The notes under the pieces: model-generated
Told to the model about the DNA's origin: nothing
What the model saw: the letters and a program-made list of their open reading frames with translations, nothing else
Databases searched by the model: none
DNA from: Oscillospiraceae bacterium
GTDB lineage: Bacteria > Bacillota > Clostridia > Oscillospirales > Ruminococcaceae
Assembly (NCBI GenBank): GCA_017848115.1
Contig: JAGAKZ010000021.1
Coordinates: 1 to 64,000, forward strand
Direction: 5' to 3'
DNA length: 64,000 nt
Translations under genes and position numbers: made by a program
Shown here: positions 9,148 to 16,668 of the stretch, piece after piece
How positions within the stretch are numbered: the first letter of the stretch is position 1
Layout of the letters: each line of letters opens with the position of its first letter

Positions 9148-9190
9148 AAAAAAGCGATACAGATTTTTCATGACTCTGTACCGCTTTTTT
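9148..9190. terminator. Bidirectional terminator between convergent operons
   Basis: AAAAAAGCG-TACAG pairs with CTGTA-CGCTTTTTT around an AT-rich loop, giving A and T tracts on both sides. It ends the radical SAM operon on the + strand and the LytTR operon on the minus strand. Confidence 0.85.
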
Positions 9191-9191
9191 A

Positions 9192-10229
9192 TTAATGTGC
9201 CAGTGTATTTCCGTTTTCATCGAGGATTGTATCTGGTTCTCGTTTCTGCGGGATATTTGCATCCGGTGTATAGGCATCAGTCATATATGCATCACCATTC
9301 TGAAGATTATGATGATAAATTTCTCTTCTGTGCCTGTAACCATATTCATCGACACCTTCTGCAATTATCTTAATACTGCTGTCACTGTCTGCTTTATAAC
9401 GCTTTTCAGTATCGACCCTTCCATCTGATACATCTATGGTTTCAACTACCTTATTATCGATCATAAAAATAAGCTTATTATCTGACATTCCGGATTTACC
9501 GCAATGTCCGCTGACACTTCCTGTGCCATAAGAAAATTTTATACTAAAATATTCACCATCAAACTTTTGTTTGTGCACTCCAAACGATCCGCTTAAATAT
9601 GTAAGACACGTTTCATAAAATGCATCGTAATCATCAGAAACTTTTTCCGTACTTTTTACTCCACCGTCTTTGACAATAACACTTATCTGACCACATGAAC
9701 TATCAAACAACGGTAAATTTTTCACTGCTGTGTATACATCATCATCTCTTGTCAGAGCTATTGTATCCTCTCCGATACGAACTGAAATACTTGTGTTTTC
9801 AGTAACTGTTTTTGGGATACATGTAATTTTTGTTTCAACGGTATTATCTTCAGTATTGATACCTTTAAAGTGCAGATCAAACTCATTTAAAATAGAATTT
9901 CCTTCTTCTGCTTCGCTTAATAATATCTCTACCTGGCGTTCAAGTCTGTTTATACGGGATATAAGATTATTATTTGTAGTTTTGATGTTGGAATCTATTA
10001 TTGAAAGTTTTGCCATTATCAAAATAAAAATAATTATAGTACCAACAAGCATCAACGTTTTTCCGACATTTTCTGCTGAAACCATTGAAATATGTGTCAT
10101 GCTTTCATTACGTTTCAGCTTTTTGTTAATTTTCTTCTGATACACATTTGAATAAACCAGATACCCTATAAAAAATAAACCGATAATACCTATCATAATA
10201 TAGCCTAACTGTATTTTCATCGCACTCAT
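9192..10229 (-). CDS. Membrane protein with coiled coil and external beta domain
   Basis: 345 residues, not a family I recognise. Two transmembrane helices are visible (about residues 9-28 and 57-77), with a basic linker between them. A coiled coil rich in N, L and E follows (about 80-115). The rest (about 120-345) is a strand-rich region with only three cysteines that should face outward and looks like two Ig-like modules. AGGAGG lies five bases before ATG 10229. It is ten bases downstream of a LytTR regulator gene and so is co-transcribed. LytTR genes of this size are often paired with a membrane partner that restrains them; that role is an inference here. Confidence 0.65.
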   Translation of the reverse strand: MSAMKIQLGYIMIGIIGLFFIGYLVYSNVYQKKINKKLKRNESMTHISMVSAENVGKTLMLVGTIIIFILIMAKLSIIDSNIKTTNNNLISRINRLERQVEILLSEAEEGNSILNEFDLHFKGINTEDNTVETKITCIPKTVTENTSISVRIGEDTIALTRDDDVYTAVKNLPLFDSSCGQISVIVKDGGVKSTEKVSDDYDAFYETCLTYLSGSFGVHKQKFDGEYFSIKFSYGTGSVSGHCGKSGMSDNKLIFMIDNKVVETIDVSDGRVDTEKRYKADSDSSIKIIAEGVDEYGYRHRREIYHHNLQNGDAYMTDAYTPDANIPQKREPDTILDENGNTLAH

Positions 10230-10239
10230 AAATGCCTCC

Positions 10240-10692
10240 TTATATTCCGAAAAAATCTTTAAACGAACTGTAGTAACTTCGTGTTACATCAACTAAAGAA
10301 CCATCAGACATTGTAAGAATGAACTTCATTGATATTGACGGTTTTATTCTTTTAACGTGCAGTCTTGCTATGATCGCGCAGTTACTGACACGGATAAATT
10401 TTGTATTATCAAGAATTGATGTCAGCTGATACAGCCGGTCCAATGCATAATAACATTCGCCGTCTGTGCTATGTATCACTACACTGTGACCAAAACTTTC
10501 GATAAATATTATCTCTTCCGATTTAAGTCTTAGTTTTTCCCCATTTTTGTTTTTCACCGCTATATATGAGGTAAATTTATCTTTTTGCGTAATAATAAAT
10601 TCCGCCTCATCATCAATAACAAATCCTGCTGATAATAATTTCTTCTCCAGTTCCGAATAATATTCATCACTTACGTTCAGACGTATTTTCAT
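10240..10692 (-). CDS. LytTR-domain DNA-binding regulator
   Basis: 150 residues. The C-terminal 95 residues form a LytTR DNA-binding domain: LRLKSEEIIFIESFGHSVVIH, then LDRLYQLTSIL and FIRVSNCAIIARLHVKRIKP. There is no receiver domain, only a short N-terminal region, as in stand-alone LytTR proteins. ATG 10692 follows GGGAGG by seven bases; longer in-frame starts upstream lack a ribosome site. It is the first gene of a two-gene operon with the membrane protein at 9192. It probably regulates its own operon. Confidence 0.85.
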   Translation of the reverse strand: MKIRLNVSDEYYSELEKKLLSAGFVIDDEAEFIITQKDKFTSYIAVKNKNGEKLRLKSEEIIFIESFGHSVVIHSTDGECYYALDRLYQLTSILDNTKFIRVSNCAIIARLHVKRIKPSISMKFILTMSDGSLVDVTRSYYSSFKDFFGI

Positions 10693-10732
10693 AAAGTTCC
10701 TCCCTTCGACATATTTTGTTCTTGCAATTTTT

Positions 10733-10760
10733 ATTATACACAAATAAAATTTTATTTCAA
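10733..10760 (-). promoter_or_regulatory. Promoter of the LytTR operon
   Basis: On the minus strand TTGAAA (10755-10760) and TATAAT (10733-10738) are separated by 16 bases, about 40 bases upstream of the regulator start. I could not define paired LytTR operator repeats with confidence. Confidence 0.55.
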
Positions 10761-10801
10761 TATATCATGCACAAATTGCATTTTCCTGTTCATAAAATGC
10801 A

Positions 10802-10836
10802 GTAAACCGCACCTGAAAATTTCAGGTGCGGTTTAC
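10802..10836. terminator. Hairpin after the CDF exporter gene
   Basis: GTAAACCGCACCTGAAA is followed almost at once by its exact reverse complement, giving a 15-17 bp stem just past the stop of the minus-strand exporter. The T run after it is poor, so it may act as a weak terminator or an mRNA-stabilising hairpin. Confidence 0.6.
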
Positions 10837-10848
10837 ATAATGCTTATA

Positions 10849-11772
10849 CTATTGATTATCTGTATCTGCCGGATTTACATGAACCATGATATGTTTTACT
10901 TTCAGGAACTCCCGTTCAATATCATCATGTACCATTTCCGCTATATCGTGTGCTTTTTTTAGAGTATATGACGGGTCTGCCTGAATTTCTACATCCACAT
11001 AAATCTTATTTCCGAAAATACGTGTATGCAACAGATCTATTCCCATTACATCCTCATTTCTCATGACACAATCATGAAGCTGTTTTTCGGTTTCTTCATC
11101 GCAGGAGCGATCTACCATTTTATCCATTGCGTCCTTAAAAATATCAAAGGCTGCTTTTACGATAAACACAAAGATCACAAGACTTGCAATTGAATCCATT
11201 ATCGGAAAACCAAGTCTTGCACCTCCGATACCTACCAGAGCACCTACTGACGAAAATGCATCCGAACGATGATGCCATGCATCTGCCATCAATGCACTCG
11301 AATCAATCTTCTTTGCATAGTATCGTGTATACCAGTACATTCCTTCCTTACTGACAATCGACACAATAGCTGCTACCAAAGCAAGTATTCCCGGCACCTG
11401 CAGGTCATTATAATGACCGCCCAGAATGTTTTTAACTGCACTGATACCAATACCCAGACCTGTAAACAGAAGAACCATAGACAAAATAATAGCTGCCACA
11501 CATTCTAGTCTTTCATGGCCGTAAGGATGCTCCTTATCAGGTTTCTTTGATGCCAGCTTAATGCCGATAATAACCACAAATGTACTGAACACATCAGAAG
11601 CTGAATGGATCGCATCACTTATCATAGAACTTGAATGCGCCACGATACCTGCCACAAGCTTAAATGCAGACAGAATCACATTTCCGATGATGGTGATAAC
11701 CGACACCTTATTTGCAATCTTCTGAAACTCTGTCTTTGCGACCATTTCCTTTGTTATTTCGCTTTTTTCCAT
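10849..11772 (-). CDS. Cation diffusion facilitator metal exporter
   Basis: 307 residues, the usual CDF length. Six membrane helices are followed by a C-terminal cytoplasmic ferredoxin-like domain (about 215-300) that ends in a histidine-containing strand. Helix 2 carries SDAIHSASD and helix 5 carries ADAWHHRSDA, the two metal-site motifs. The family exports divalent metals such as Zn, Mn, Fe, Co or Ni in exchange for protons. GGGAGG lies before ATG 11772. The leader upstream folds as a probable NiCo-type riboswitch (11864-11976), which points to Co, Ni or Fe export. The symbol is left blank because the metal is unproven. Confidence 0.9.
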   Translation of the reverse strand: MEKSEITKEMVAKTEFQKIANKVSVITIIGNVILSAFKLVAGIVAHSSSMISDAIHSASDVFSTFVVIIGIKLASKKPDKEHPYGHERLECVAAIILSMVLLFTGLGIGISAVKNILGGHYNDLQVPGILALVAAIVSIVSKEGMYWYTRYYAKKIDSSALMADAWHHRSDAFSSVGALVGIGGARLGFPIMDSIASLVIFVFIVKAAFDIFKDAMDKMVDRSCDEETEKQLHDCVMRNEDVMGIDLLHTRIFGNKIYVDVEIQADPSYTLKKAHDIAEMVHDDIEREFLKVKHIMVHVNPADTDNQ

Positions 11773-11863
11773 AACTGTTACCTCCCATAAAAATAAAGAT
11801 TACTCTATGCAACTCAATATATGCGGGAGCTTTACACAAATTGATTATTTGATAAAAAAGTAT

Positions 11864-11976
11864 AAAAAAACACCCACGAATCAGTATAGCAACACTGTCC
11901 CGCGGATGATAATTCCACTGTCACTCATGTGACCCGACTCCATAACATAATGTCACGGTCTGCTCAGTTTGTACTG
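11864..11976 (-). promoter_or_regulatory. Probable NiCo (czcD)-type metal riboswitch with terminator
   Basis: The leader of the CDF exporter folds on the minus strand as a multi-helix junction. P1 is CAGTA (11972-11976) with TACTG (11882-11886); inside are hairpins GTCAC/GTGAC and GTGGA/TCCGC and a further stem, joined by linkers containing GACAG twice. A mutually exclusive terminator pairs ATCCGC-GGG-CAGT (from 11907) with ACTG-TTC-GTGGGT (to 11872), followed by seven T (11864-11870). This shape, the repeated GACAG linkers and the CDF gene downstream fit the NiCo/czcD riboswitch, which has been reported to sense Co(II), Ni(II) or Fe(II). The class call is from memory of its features. The rest of the 11773-12078 gap is AT-rich. 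Confidence 0.6.
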
Positions 11977-12007
11977 TAGATTTGTATGCAGTGCAAAGAG
12001 TATATAT

Positions 12008-12036
12008 AGGATAGCATATATTTTTTATTTTGTCAA
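12008..12036 (-). promoter_or_regulatory. Promoter of the metal riboswitch and exporter
   Basis: On the minus strand TTGACA (12031-12036) and TATCCT (12008-12013) have a 17-base spacer. Transcription would start about 25 bases before the riboswitch P1 stem. Confidence 0.7.
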
Positions 12037-12078
12037 GATAAATTTTTTCATTCTTATTAATTACATAACCAAAATAAA

Positions 12079-12270
12079 CTATATTAGTAAAAAGTCTTTC
12101 ATTTCAACTGAACTTCTCGAATTTTTATCCTGCCAGTCAAGGTCTGCTGTCGTGTAAGGTACTGCCGGCATGATTTCAAAAAGGTCTGTTTTTGCTACTT
12201 CGGAAAGTGTCTTTGCCACTTTTTCAGTTACTCCACTTGCTGAAAAATATGCTGTAAGTTTTTTGCTCAT
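12079..12270 (-). pseudogene. Truncated flavodoxin
   Basis: 63 codons matching the N-terminus of a secreted-type or NADPH-linked flavodoxin: an [16 protein letters not shown] first strand and FMN phosphate loop, then [18 protein letters not shown] and SRSSVEM. Full-length members are about 160-180 residues, so the rest of the FMN-binding fold is missing. The reading frame ends in AT-rich DNA at 12079 with no further flavodoxin sequence. It overlaps the RibD-like gene stop by four bases (ATGA), so the pair was once a functional operon. It is most likely a deletion remnant. Confidence 0.7.
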
Positions 12271-12986
12271 AATAAATCCTCCCTGTCTGATTTTCTTTTA
12301 TAGTTCAAAATAAGATTTCCGTCTGTATTTTCAGCTTTCACAAGCTCAAAATCTGATATCGTACTGTCTGTAAACAATGGTTTATCTGCTTTATCTGCTA
12401 TCTTCGGTGCTACAACAAGACTAAGTTCATCAATAGCATCTGCACGCTGAAATGTACCGTTTATAATACTTCCGCCTTCAAGCAGAAGAGTTTTACAACC
12501 TATGATATTTTTTAATTTTTCAAGTGCAAGTTTTACATCTATCACTGTTTTGCCTGCAAAAATATACGGTATTTTCAAAGTCTGAAGATAACCAAGATAA
12601 CGTTCATCTGCCTGCTCGGTAAGTACTTCTATTATCTGTGCTCCATCATATCCGGGGTCACCGTCAGGATCTGTTATTTTGTCTGACTTCCAGCCAAGTT
12701 TACCTTTCGGGTCAAAAGCAACTGCATAAAATCCCGAAAGCTCCTCTGGAACAAAGTCCTCTTTACTTTTTATTGTTTCATACTCTGCAAGTTCAGGATA
12801 ATAACCACCTGTAAAACTTCCTTCCATAGTAATGCGTCCGCAAATAAAACCATCTGCTTTGAGTTTTCTGTTTATGTCATAATAAATCTCTGTTGCTTTC
12901 TTGCAACCGTAATCAAAGAGAAAATCCCCTGTAACTTTTCCGTCAATGGACATTACCATGTGACATATTATGTACGGTCTGTTCAT
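12267..12986 (-). CDS. RibD C-terminal / dihydrofolate-reductase-like protein
   Basis: 239 residues of the RibD_C family, which shares the dihydrofolate reductase fold and binds NADPH. Visible marks are [13 protein letters not shown] near the N-terminus, [13 protein letters not shown], and [15 protein letters not shown], the usual GG(S/P)xxN motif near residue 175. The deaminase half of riboflavin RibD is absent, so it is a stand-alone reductase of unknown substrate. GAGGTG lies six bases before ATG 12986. It was coupled to a flavodoxin that is now truncated. Confidence 0.8.
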   Translation of the reverse strand: MNRPYIICHMVMSIDGKVTGDFLFDYGCKKATEIYYDINRKLKADGFICGRITMEGSFTGGYYPELAEYETIKSKEDFVPEELSGFYAVAFDPKGKLGWKSDKITDPDGDPGYDGAQIIEVLTEQADERYLGYLQTLKIPYIFAGKTVIDVKLALEKLKNIIGCKTLLLEGGSIINGTFQRADAIDELSLVVAPKIADKADKPLFTDSTISDFELVKAENTDGNLILNYKRKSDREDLL

Positions 12987-13078
12987 ATTTCACCTCGTTT
13001 GCTTTTATCTTTCCGATAATATTTATTATACTACTGCAAAAAAATAATATCAATGATTTTTTTAAGATACTACAACAA

Positions 13079-13100
13079 TGCCCCCTCTGCCAAAAGGGGC
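13079..13100. terminator. GC-rich hairpin after the duplicated membrane gene
   Basis: GCCCC and GGGGC flank a loop just beyond the stop of the minus-strand gene ending at 13108. No T run follows, so termination would be weak. Confidence 0.4.
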
Positions 13101-13107
13101 ATATGAA

Positions 13108-13755
13108 TTATTTTAAGCTATTTATAACATTTCTTCTTTTATTCTCACATATCACTAACGATATAGTCATCACTATAATAATTACTACACCGTATAATGC
13201 TTTTCCTTCACCAAGCAGATTGTATATATGCTTTTCAACATCACCCAATTCACAAAATGCCAAAAATACCGAAAACAAAATATACACTACAACAAAAAAC
13301 TTATAATTAACGTTCTTGAAAAAACCATTATCAAAAACTTTCATTTTGTATGTGCAAAATATTGTCTGCATTAACAGCAATATACTTACCAGCATAAATC
13401 CGGCACCGGCAACTGTGGGATTTACTATATTTACAACACCGGCAACTATCATCAATATACTAAAAATATATGTATATCTTCTCATACTTAAATATGATTT
13501 GACAACCAAAGACTTATTTATAGGCAATACATTATTCAAACGTTCAACAAATCCGCTATTCAGATCATTGTGCATTCTATATATAAATAGTTCTGTGATA
13601 AGATGATACATTAAAATAACACTAAAAAACATTCGTTGTGCAACAATAGATGATATTATTGTTGAAGGTAAATTCGTTACCATTCCTATCCCCAAAAGCC
13701 ACATACGATCTTTATTTAATGCATACAATATTTTACGATACTCTGATACACTCAT
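13108..13755 (-). CDS. Membrane protein, ABC-transporter-associated (second copy)
   Basis: 215 residues with about five to six membrane helices and no soluble domain. It is a clear paralogue of the protein at 13909-14541: both open with MSVSEY-K-LYALHK/NKD, share the RLN(N/D)-LP-NK-LVV-SYL-MRRY block and the C-terminal LLGEGKALYGVVIIIVMTIS. GGAGGG precedes ATG 13755. It is the last gene of the GntR-controlled ABC operon and is probably one of the permease-like subunits. It follows a fragment of a second permease copy, so it arose by tandem duplication. Confidence 0.7.
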   Translation of the reverse strand: MSVSEYRKILYALNKDRMWLLGIGMVTNLPSTIISSIVAQRMFFSVILMYHLITELFIYRMHNDLNSGFVERLNNVLPINKSLVVKSYLSMRRYTYIFSILMIVAGVVNIVNPTVAGAGFMLVSILLLMQTIFCTYKMKVFDNGFFKNVNYKFFVVVYILFSVFLAFCELGDVEKHIYNLLGEGKALYGVVIIIVMTISLVICENKRRNVINSLK

Positions 13756-13759
13756 ACTT

Positions 13760-13910
13760 TTATCCCTCCTTCACTCTTTGACCATCATGTGCATAATCTT
13801 TTCTGAGATTCAAAACAGACAGATGTGTATATATTTCAAAAATAACATATGATTCAACCATAAAAAGCAATCCTTTTGCTAAACTTATTATAAAAATATC
13901 CGATATTTTT
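13760..13910 (-). pseudogene. Remnant of a duplicated ABC permease C-terminus
   Basis: Reading from about 13909 down to the stop at 13760-13762 gives 49 codons that match the last 49 residues of the intact permease at 14547-15257. Both share the (V/I)IFE(V/I)YTHLSVLN block, then RKDYAH and GQRVKEG. The first three quarters of this copy are gone, and the remnant begins at the last bases of the upstream gene. It shows that a permease A plus membrane protein B unit was duplicated in tandem and then partly deleted. It has no start codon of its own. Confidence 0.85.
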
Positions 13911-14541
13911 AATGTTTTAAGCTATTTATAATACTTCTTCTTTTATTCTCACATATCACTAACGATATAGTCATCACTATGATAATTACTACACCGTACA
14001 ATGCTTTTCCTTCGCCTAGCAGGTCATATAAATATTCATCGATAGAATCATGTGTACAAAACAACAAGAATATTATATATGCTAGTGATACAAATTTTTT
14101 TAAAGTACTATCTGTATTTTTTCCTTTGTAAGTATATGCTATTGTCTGTATCGATAGCAAAATGCTTGTCAGCAAATGAGCCGAACTAATGACAGTGGTA
14201 TTTATTATATCCGCAAGACCAAGCACAACCATCAATATATACATAAACAAATATATATATCTTCTCATATTAAGATATGATTGTACAACCAACACCTTAT
14301 TCATCGGCAATATATCATTTAAGCGTTCAACAGATTTATTACTGTTGTCCCTGCCATAATGCATATTGTATATCAACTGTTCTATCAGAAGATCATACAT
14401 CAAAAACATATAAAAAAAGCAATCTTGCATAACTATAGACATAGCCATAAAAAATGTTGATATTATAGCCAGTACACCATAAATCCATATGTCGACCTTA
14501 TGTAATGCATACAATACTTTCCAATACTCCGATACACTCAT
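13909..14541 (-). CDS. Membrane protein, ABC-transporter-associated (first copy)
   Basis: 210 residues with five to six predicted membrane helices. Paralogue of 13108-13755, with the same start, the RLNDILPMNKVLVVQSYLNM segment and the same C-terminal GKALYGVV block. A GAAGGA ribosome site precedes ATG 14541, five bases after the permease stop. Its end is fused to the decayed permease remnant, so the last residues (SLKH) may not be ancestral. It is likely a membrane subunit or accessory of the ABC transporter encoded upstream. Substrate unknown. Confidence 0.7.
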   Translation of the reverse strand: MSVSEYWKVLYALHKVDIWIYGVLAIISTFFMAMSIVMQDCFFYMFLMYDLLIEQLIYNMHYGRDNSNKSVERLNDILPMNKVLVVQSYLNMRRYIYLFMYILMVVLGLADIINTTVISSAHLLTSILLSIQTIAYTYKGKNTDSTLKKFVSLAYIIFLLFCTHDSIDEYLYDLLGEGKALYGVVIIIVMTISLVICENKRRSIINSLKH

Positions 14542-14546
14542 ATTTT

Positions 14547-15257
14547 TTATCCTTCCTTCACTCTTTGACCGTTATGTGCATAATCTTTTCTGATATTCAA
14601 AACAGATAGATGTGTATATACTTCAAAAATAATATATGGTACAATCATCAAAAACAATCCTTCTGCCGAACTTATCATAAAAATATCCGCTATCTCCGAT
14701 ATAATCATTATTACAAAAAGAAATATTGGAAGAATAATATATATAAGCCATGATAATATCTTTATTGCACCATTATTTGTAAAACATATTATCGTCCATA
14801 TAAGCCAGTTTAGTGATATTATCCCCGAAAACATCAGCCAGTTGCCGATTTCAATATTCTCGGATACAAATTTCTCCAAAATCATACAAACAACTGTTGA
14901 CGCAATAAATGTCACCCATATTTTTCTTGTTCTGTTAACGAACAAGACGGTTAACTCTCTGTGTTTTAAAGGTAATACTGATATCATCGTTAACAGTGAT
15001 TTGTTTTTTCGGTTATCAAATAATTCCGACAACCCTGTACCGCTCTTTACAGGATAAATATCTCCGACAACAGCCATATATGCAAGTGTAAATATTATTA
15101 CAAGAGATGACATGATTACACTTCCCTTACCATAACAAAACATTGCCAATACAGGCGCAAAAACTGCAACTATGATCTGAATGATATATGTCCTTTTATT
15201 ATCTTTGCTGTTTGTAACCAAATCAAGAATCTGTTTTAGTTTTTTCAAAATCATCAC
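14547..15257 (-). CDS. ABC-2-type permease subunit
   Basis: 236 residues with about six hydrophobic segments, consistent with a single-domain ABC-2 permease of the small YtrC/D or bacteriocin-exporter type. It overlaps the ATPase gene by four bases, which indicates coupled translation and a shared complex. A partial copy of its 3' end survives at 13760-13910. The operon order GntR, ATPase, membrane proteins resembles the B. subtilis ytr operon, which responds to cell-wall antibiotics; equivalence is not shown. Confidence 0.75.
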   Translation of the reverse strand: MMILKKLKQILDLVTNSKDNKRTYIIQIIVAVFAPVLAMFCYGKGSVIMSSLVIIFTLAYMAVVGDIYPVKSGTGLSELFDNRKNKSLLTMISVLPLKHRELTVLFVNRTRKIWVTFIASTVVCMILEKFVSENIEIGNWLMFSGIISLNWLIWTIICFTNNGAIKILSWLIYIILPIFLFVIMIISEIADIFMISSAEGLFLMIVPYIIFEVYTHLSVLNIRKDYAHNGQRVKEG

Positions 15258-16108
15258 TCCCCACGTTTTCCCGAAATAGTATACATCAAAATATCCTCAT
15301 ATGTAGGGTTTCTGACTGTAACATCATCAAAATATGCAAGATTTTCACGAAGAACTAGTCCCTCATATCCTATTTCTGATTTTTTCATTCCTATAAGATA
15401 TTTTTCTATACCATCAGTTTTATCACCCGAAACAACTGCATATTTTTCCTGTGTTTCGTCTGCCGTAAGTACCTCTGTTATTTTACCATTACTCACCACT
15501 GCGATATAGTCGGCTGTTTTATCGAGATCACTTGTTATATGTGTAGAAAATATTACTGATTTTTCACCATCAGAAACAAATTCTCTGAATATATCAAGCA
15601 GTTCCGCTCTGGCATGAGGGTCAAGTCCGTCTGTCGGTTCATCAAGTATCAGCATCTCAGGTTGATGTCCGAGAGCAAGTGCGATCATAACTTTGATTTT
15701 TGCACCTTTTGAAAGTTGGGAACATAATTGAGTGATGTCTATGTTCCACTGATTTATATATTTATCGAAAATCTCCTGCTTCCAGTTGCTGAAAGCACAT
15801 GAAAAAGCTTGTGCGATTCGCTTTACGCTTATAGTATCATAAAGATAATCTTCTACCACAAAACCTGTTCTGTTTTTAAATTCAGGCTCATCTCTGATAT
15901 TGTCAACATTTCCGTATGCAGTTATTTTTCCGCTGTCTCTGCCGTAAGCGTTCATTATAAGTTTCAGAATAGTAGTCTTTCCTGCACTGTTTTCACCTAT
16001 CATTCCGAAAATTGTTCCACGTGGAACATCAAAACTTACATCTGATATCTCAAACTTACTGTTTTCAAATTTTTTTGAAAGATTTTTTACCTCTAAAATG
16101 TTCTCCAT
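15254..16108 (-). CDS. ABC transporter ATP-binding protein
   Basis: 284 residues, one nucleotide-binding domain. Walker A is GENSAGKTT near residue 38. The signature motif is unusual (LSKGA in place of LSGGQ). Walker B is MLILDEPTDGLD, and the H-loop is STHITSD. The C-terminal 70 residues are a family-specific extension. It would energise the permease and paired membrane proteins downstream. A perfect parS-like palindrome (16013-16028) is embedded in codons for VPRGT. The gene lies 22 bases after the GntR regulator stop. Confidence 0.9.
   Translation of the reverse strand: MENILEVKNLSKKFENSKFEISDVSFDVPRGTIFGMIGENSAGKTTILKLIMNAYGRDSGKITAYGNVDNIRDEPEFKNRTGFVVEDYLYDTISVKRIAQAFSCAFSNWKQEIFDKYINQWNIDITQLCSQLSKGAKIKVMIALALGHQPEMLILDEPTDGLDPHARAELLDIFREFVSDGEKSVIFSTHITSDLDKTADYIAVVSNGKITEVLTADETQEKYAVVSGDKTDGIEKYLIGMKKSEIGYEGLVLRENLAYFDDVTVRNPTYEDILMYTISGKRGE
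16013..16028. promoter_or_regulatory. parS-like centromere site 1
   Basis: TGTTCCACGTGGAACA is a perfect 16-bp palindrome matching the conserved parS core (TGTTnCACGTGnAACA) that ParB loads onto. It sits inside the ABC ATPase gene, about 18 kb from the origin. An identical site lies at 21232-21247. Confidence 0.75.
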
Positions 16109-16130
16109 AATTCTCCTCCATGAAAATTAA

Positions 16131-16469
16131 TTACGTCTTTTCTGATATATTTTCTATAGCCGTAATAAGTTCTTCTTTACTGTACCCCTCATTAAGAAGG
16201 GATGATACATATTCGGAAAACTCACAAAGCTTTTTTTCTCTGAATTGTTGTATAAGAAGATTTTTATCCGGCGCTTTTACAAATGTTCCTTTTCCGCTTG
16301 AAGTGTATATAATTCCCTCATGTTCCAGATCAGAATATGCACGCTTTACGGTTATTGCACTTATATTAAGCTGTGCCGACAAGGCTCTTACACTCGGTAG
16401 CATATCGTTATTTTTTACATCTCCCTCAAATACAGCTTTTCGTATATATTCTTTTATCTGCTCATACAT
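16131..16469 (-). CDS. GntR-family (YtrA-type) repressor
   Basis: 112 residues as called from ATG 16469. The winged helix is clear: LPSVRALSAQLNISAITVKRAYSDLEHEGII, then the wing with a GKGTFV turn. The C-terminal 40 residues are a short helical tail, as in YtrA-like proteins, not a ligand domain. In-frame codons upstream read INIKLNPVSDKP, which is the normal N-terminus of this family, but they contain no ATG, GTG or TTG; the real start may be a rare ATA. It is the first gene of the ABC operon and probably represses it through the palindrome at 16528-16567. Confidence 0.85.
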   Translation of the reverse strand: MYEQIKEYIRKAVFEGDVKNNDMLPSVRALSAQLNISAITVKRAYSDLEHEGIIYTSSGKGTFVKAPDKNLLIQQFREKKLCEFSEYVSSLLNEGYSKEELITAIENISEKT

Positions 16470-16527
16470 AGGTTTATCACTTACAGGATTTAATTTTATA
16501 TTTATTGTTCATCACCATCTTTCAAAC

Positions 16528-16586
16528 GTGATATAGTGTGTATATCAGTATATACACACTATATCACATTATTTTATTATTGTCAA
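16528..16586 (-). promoter_or_regulatory. Promoter and perfect palindromic operator of the GntR-ABC operon
   Basis: Minus-strand TTGACA (16581-16586) and TATAGT (16558-16563) have a 17-base spacer. A perfect 17-bp inverted repeat, GTGATATAGTGTGTATA at 16528-16544 and its complement at 16551-16567, covers the -10 box and start site. AGTGT/ACACT half sites fit YtrA-type GntR operators, so binding would block the promoter. Confidence 0.8.
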
Positions 16587-16604
16587 GTGGGTTTATAAAA
16601 AAAG

Positions 16605-16646
16605 AGTAACATTGAATTTTTTTTAGTCTTCAATGTTACTTTTTTT
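16605..16646. terminator. Terminator after the XRE operon
   Basis: AGTAACATTGA (16605-16615) pairs with TCAATGTTACT (16630-16640), flanked by A and T tracts on both sides. It ends the minus-strand gene at 16669. Confidence 0.8.
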
Positions 16647-16668
16647 ATGTTTTGGATATACTACAATC

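Noticed and set aside
9730-10140. Long + strand open frame opposite the coiled-coil membrane gene
   Set aside because: It has no ribosome site or family pattern and lies wholly within a well-supported minus-strand gene.
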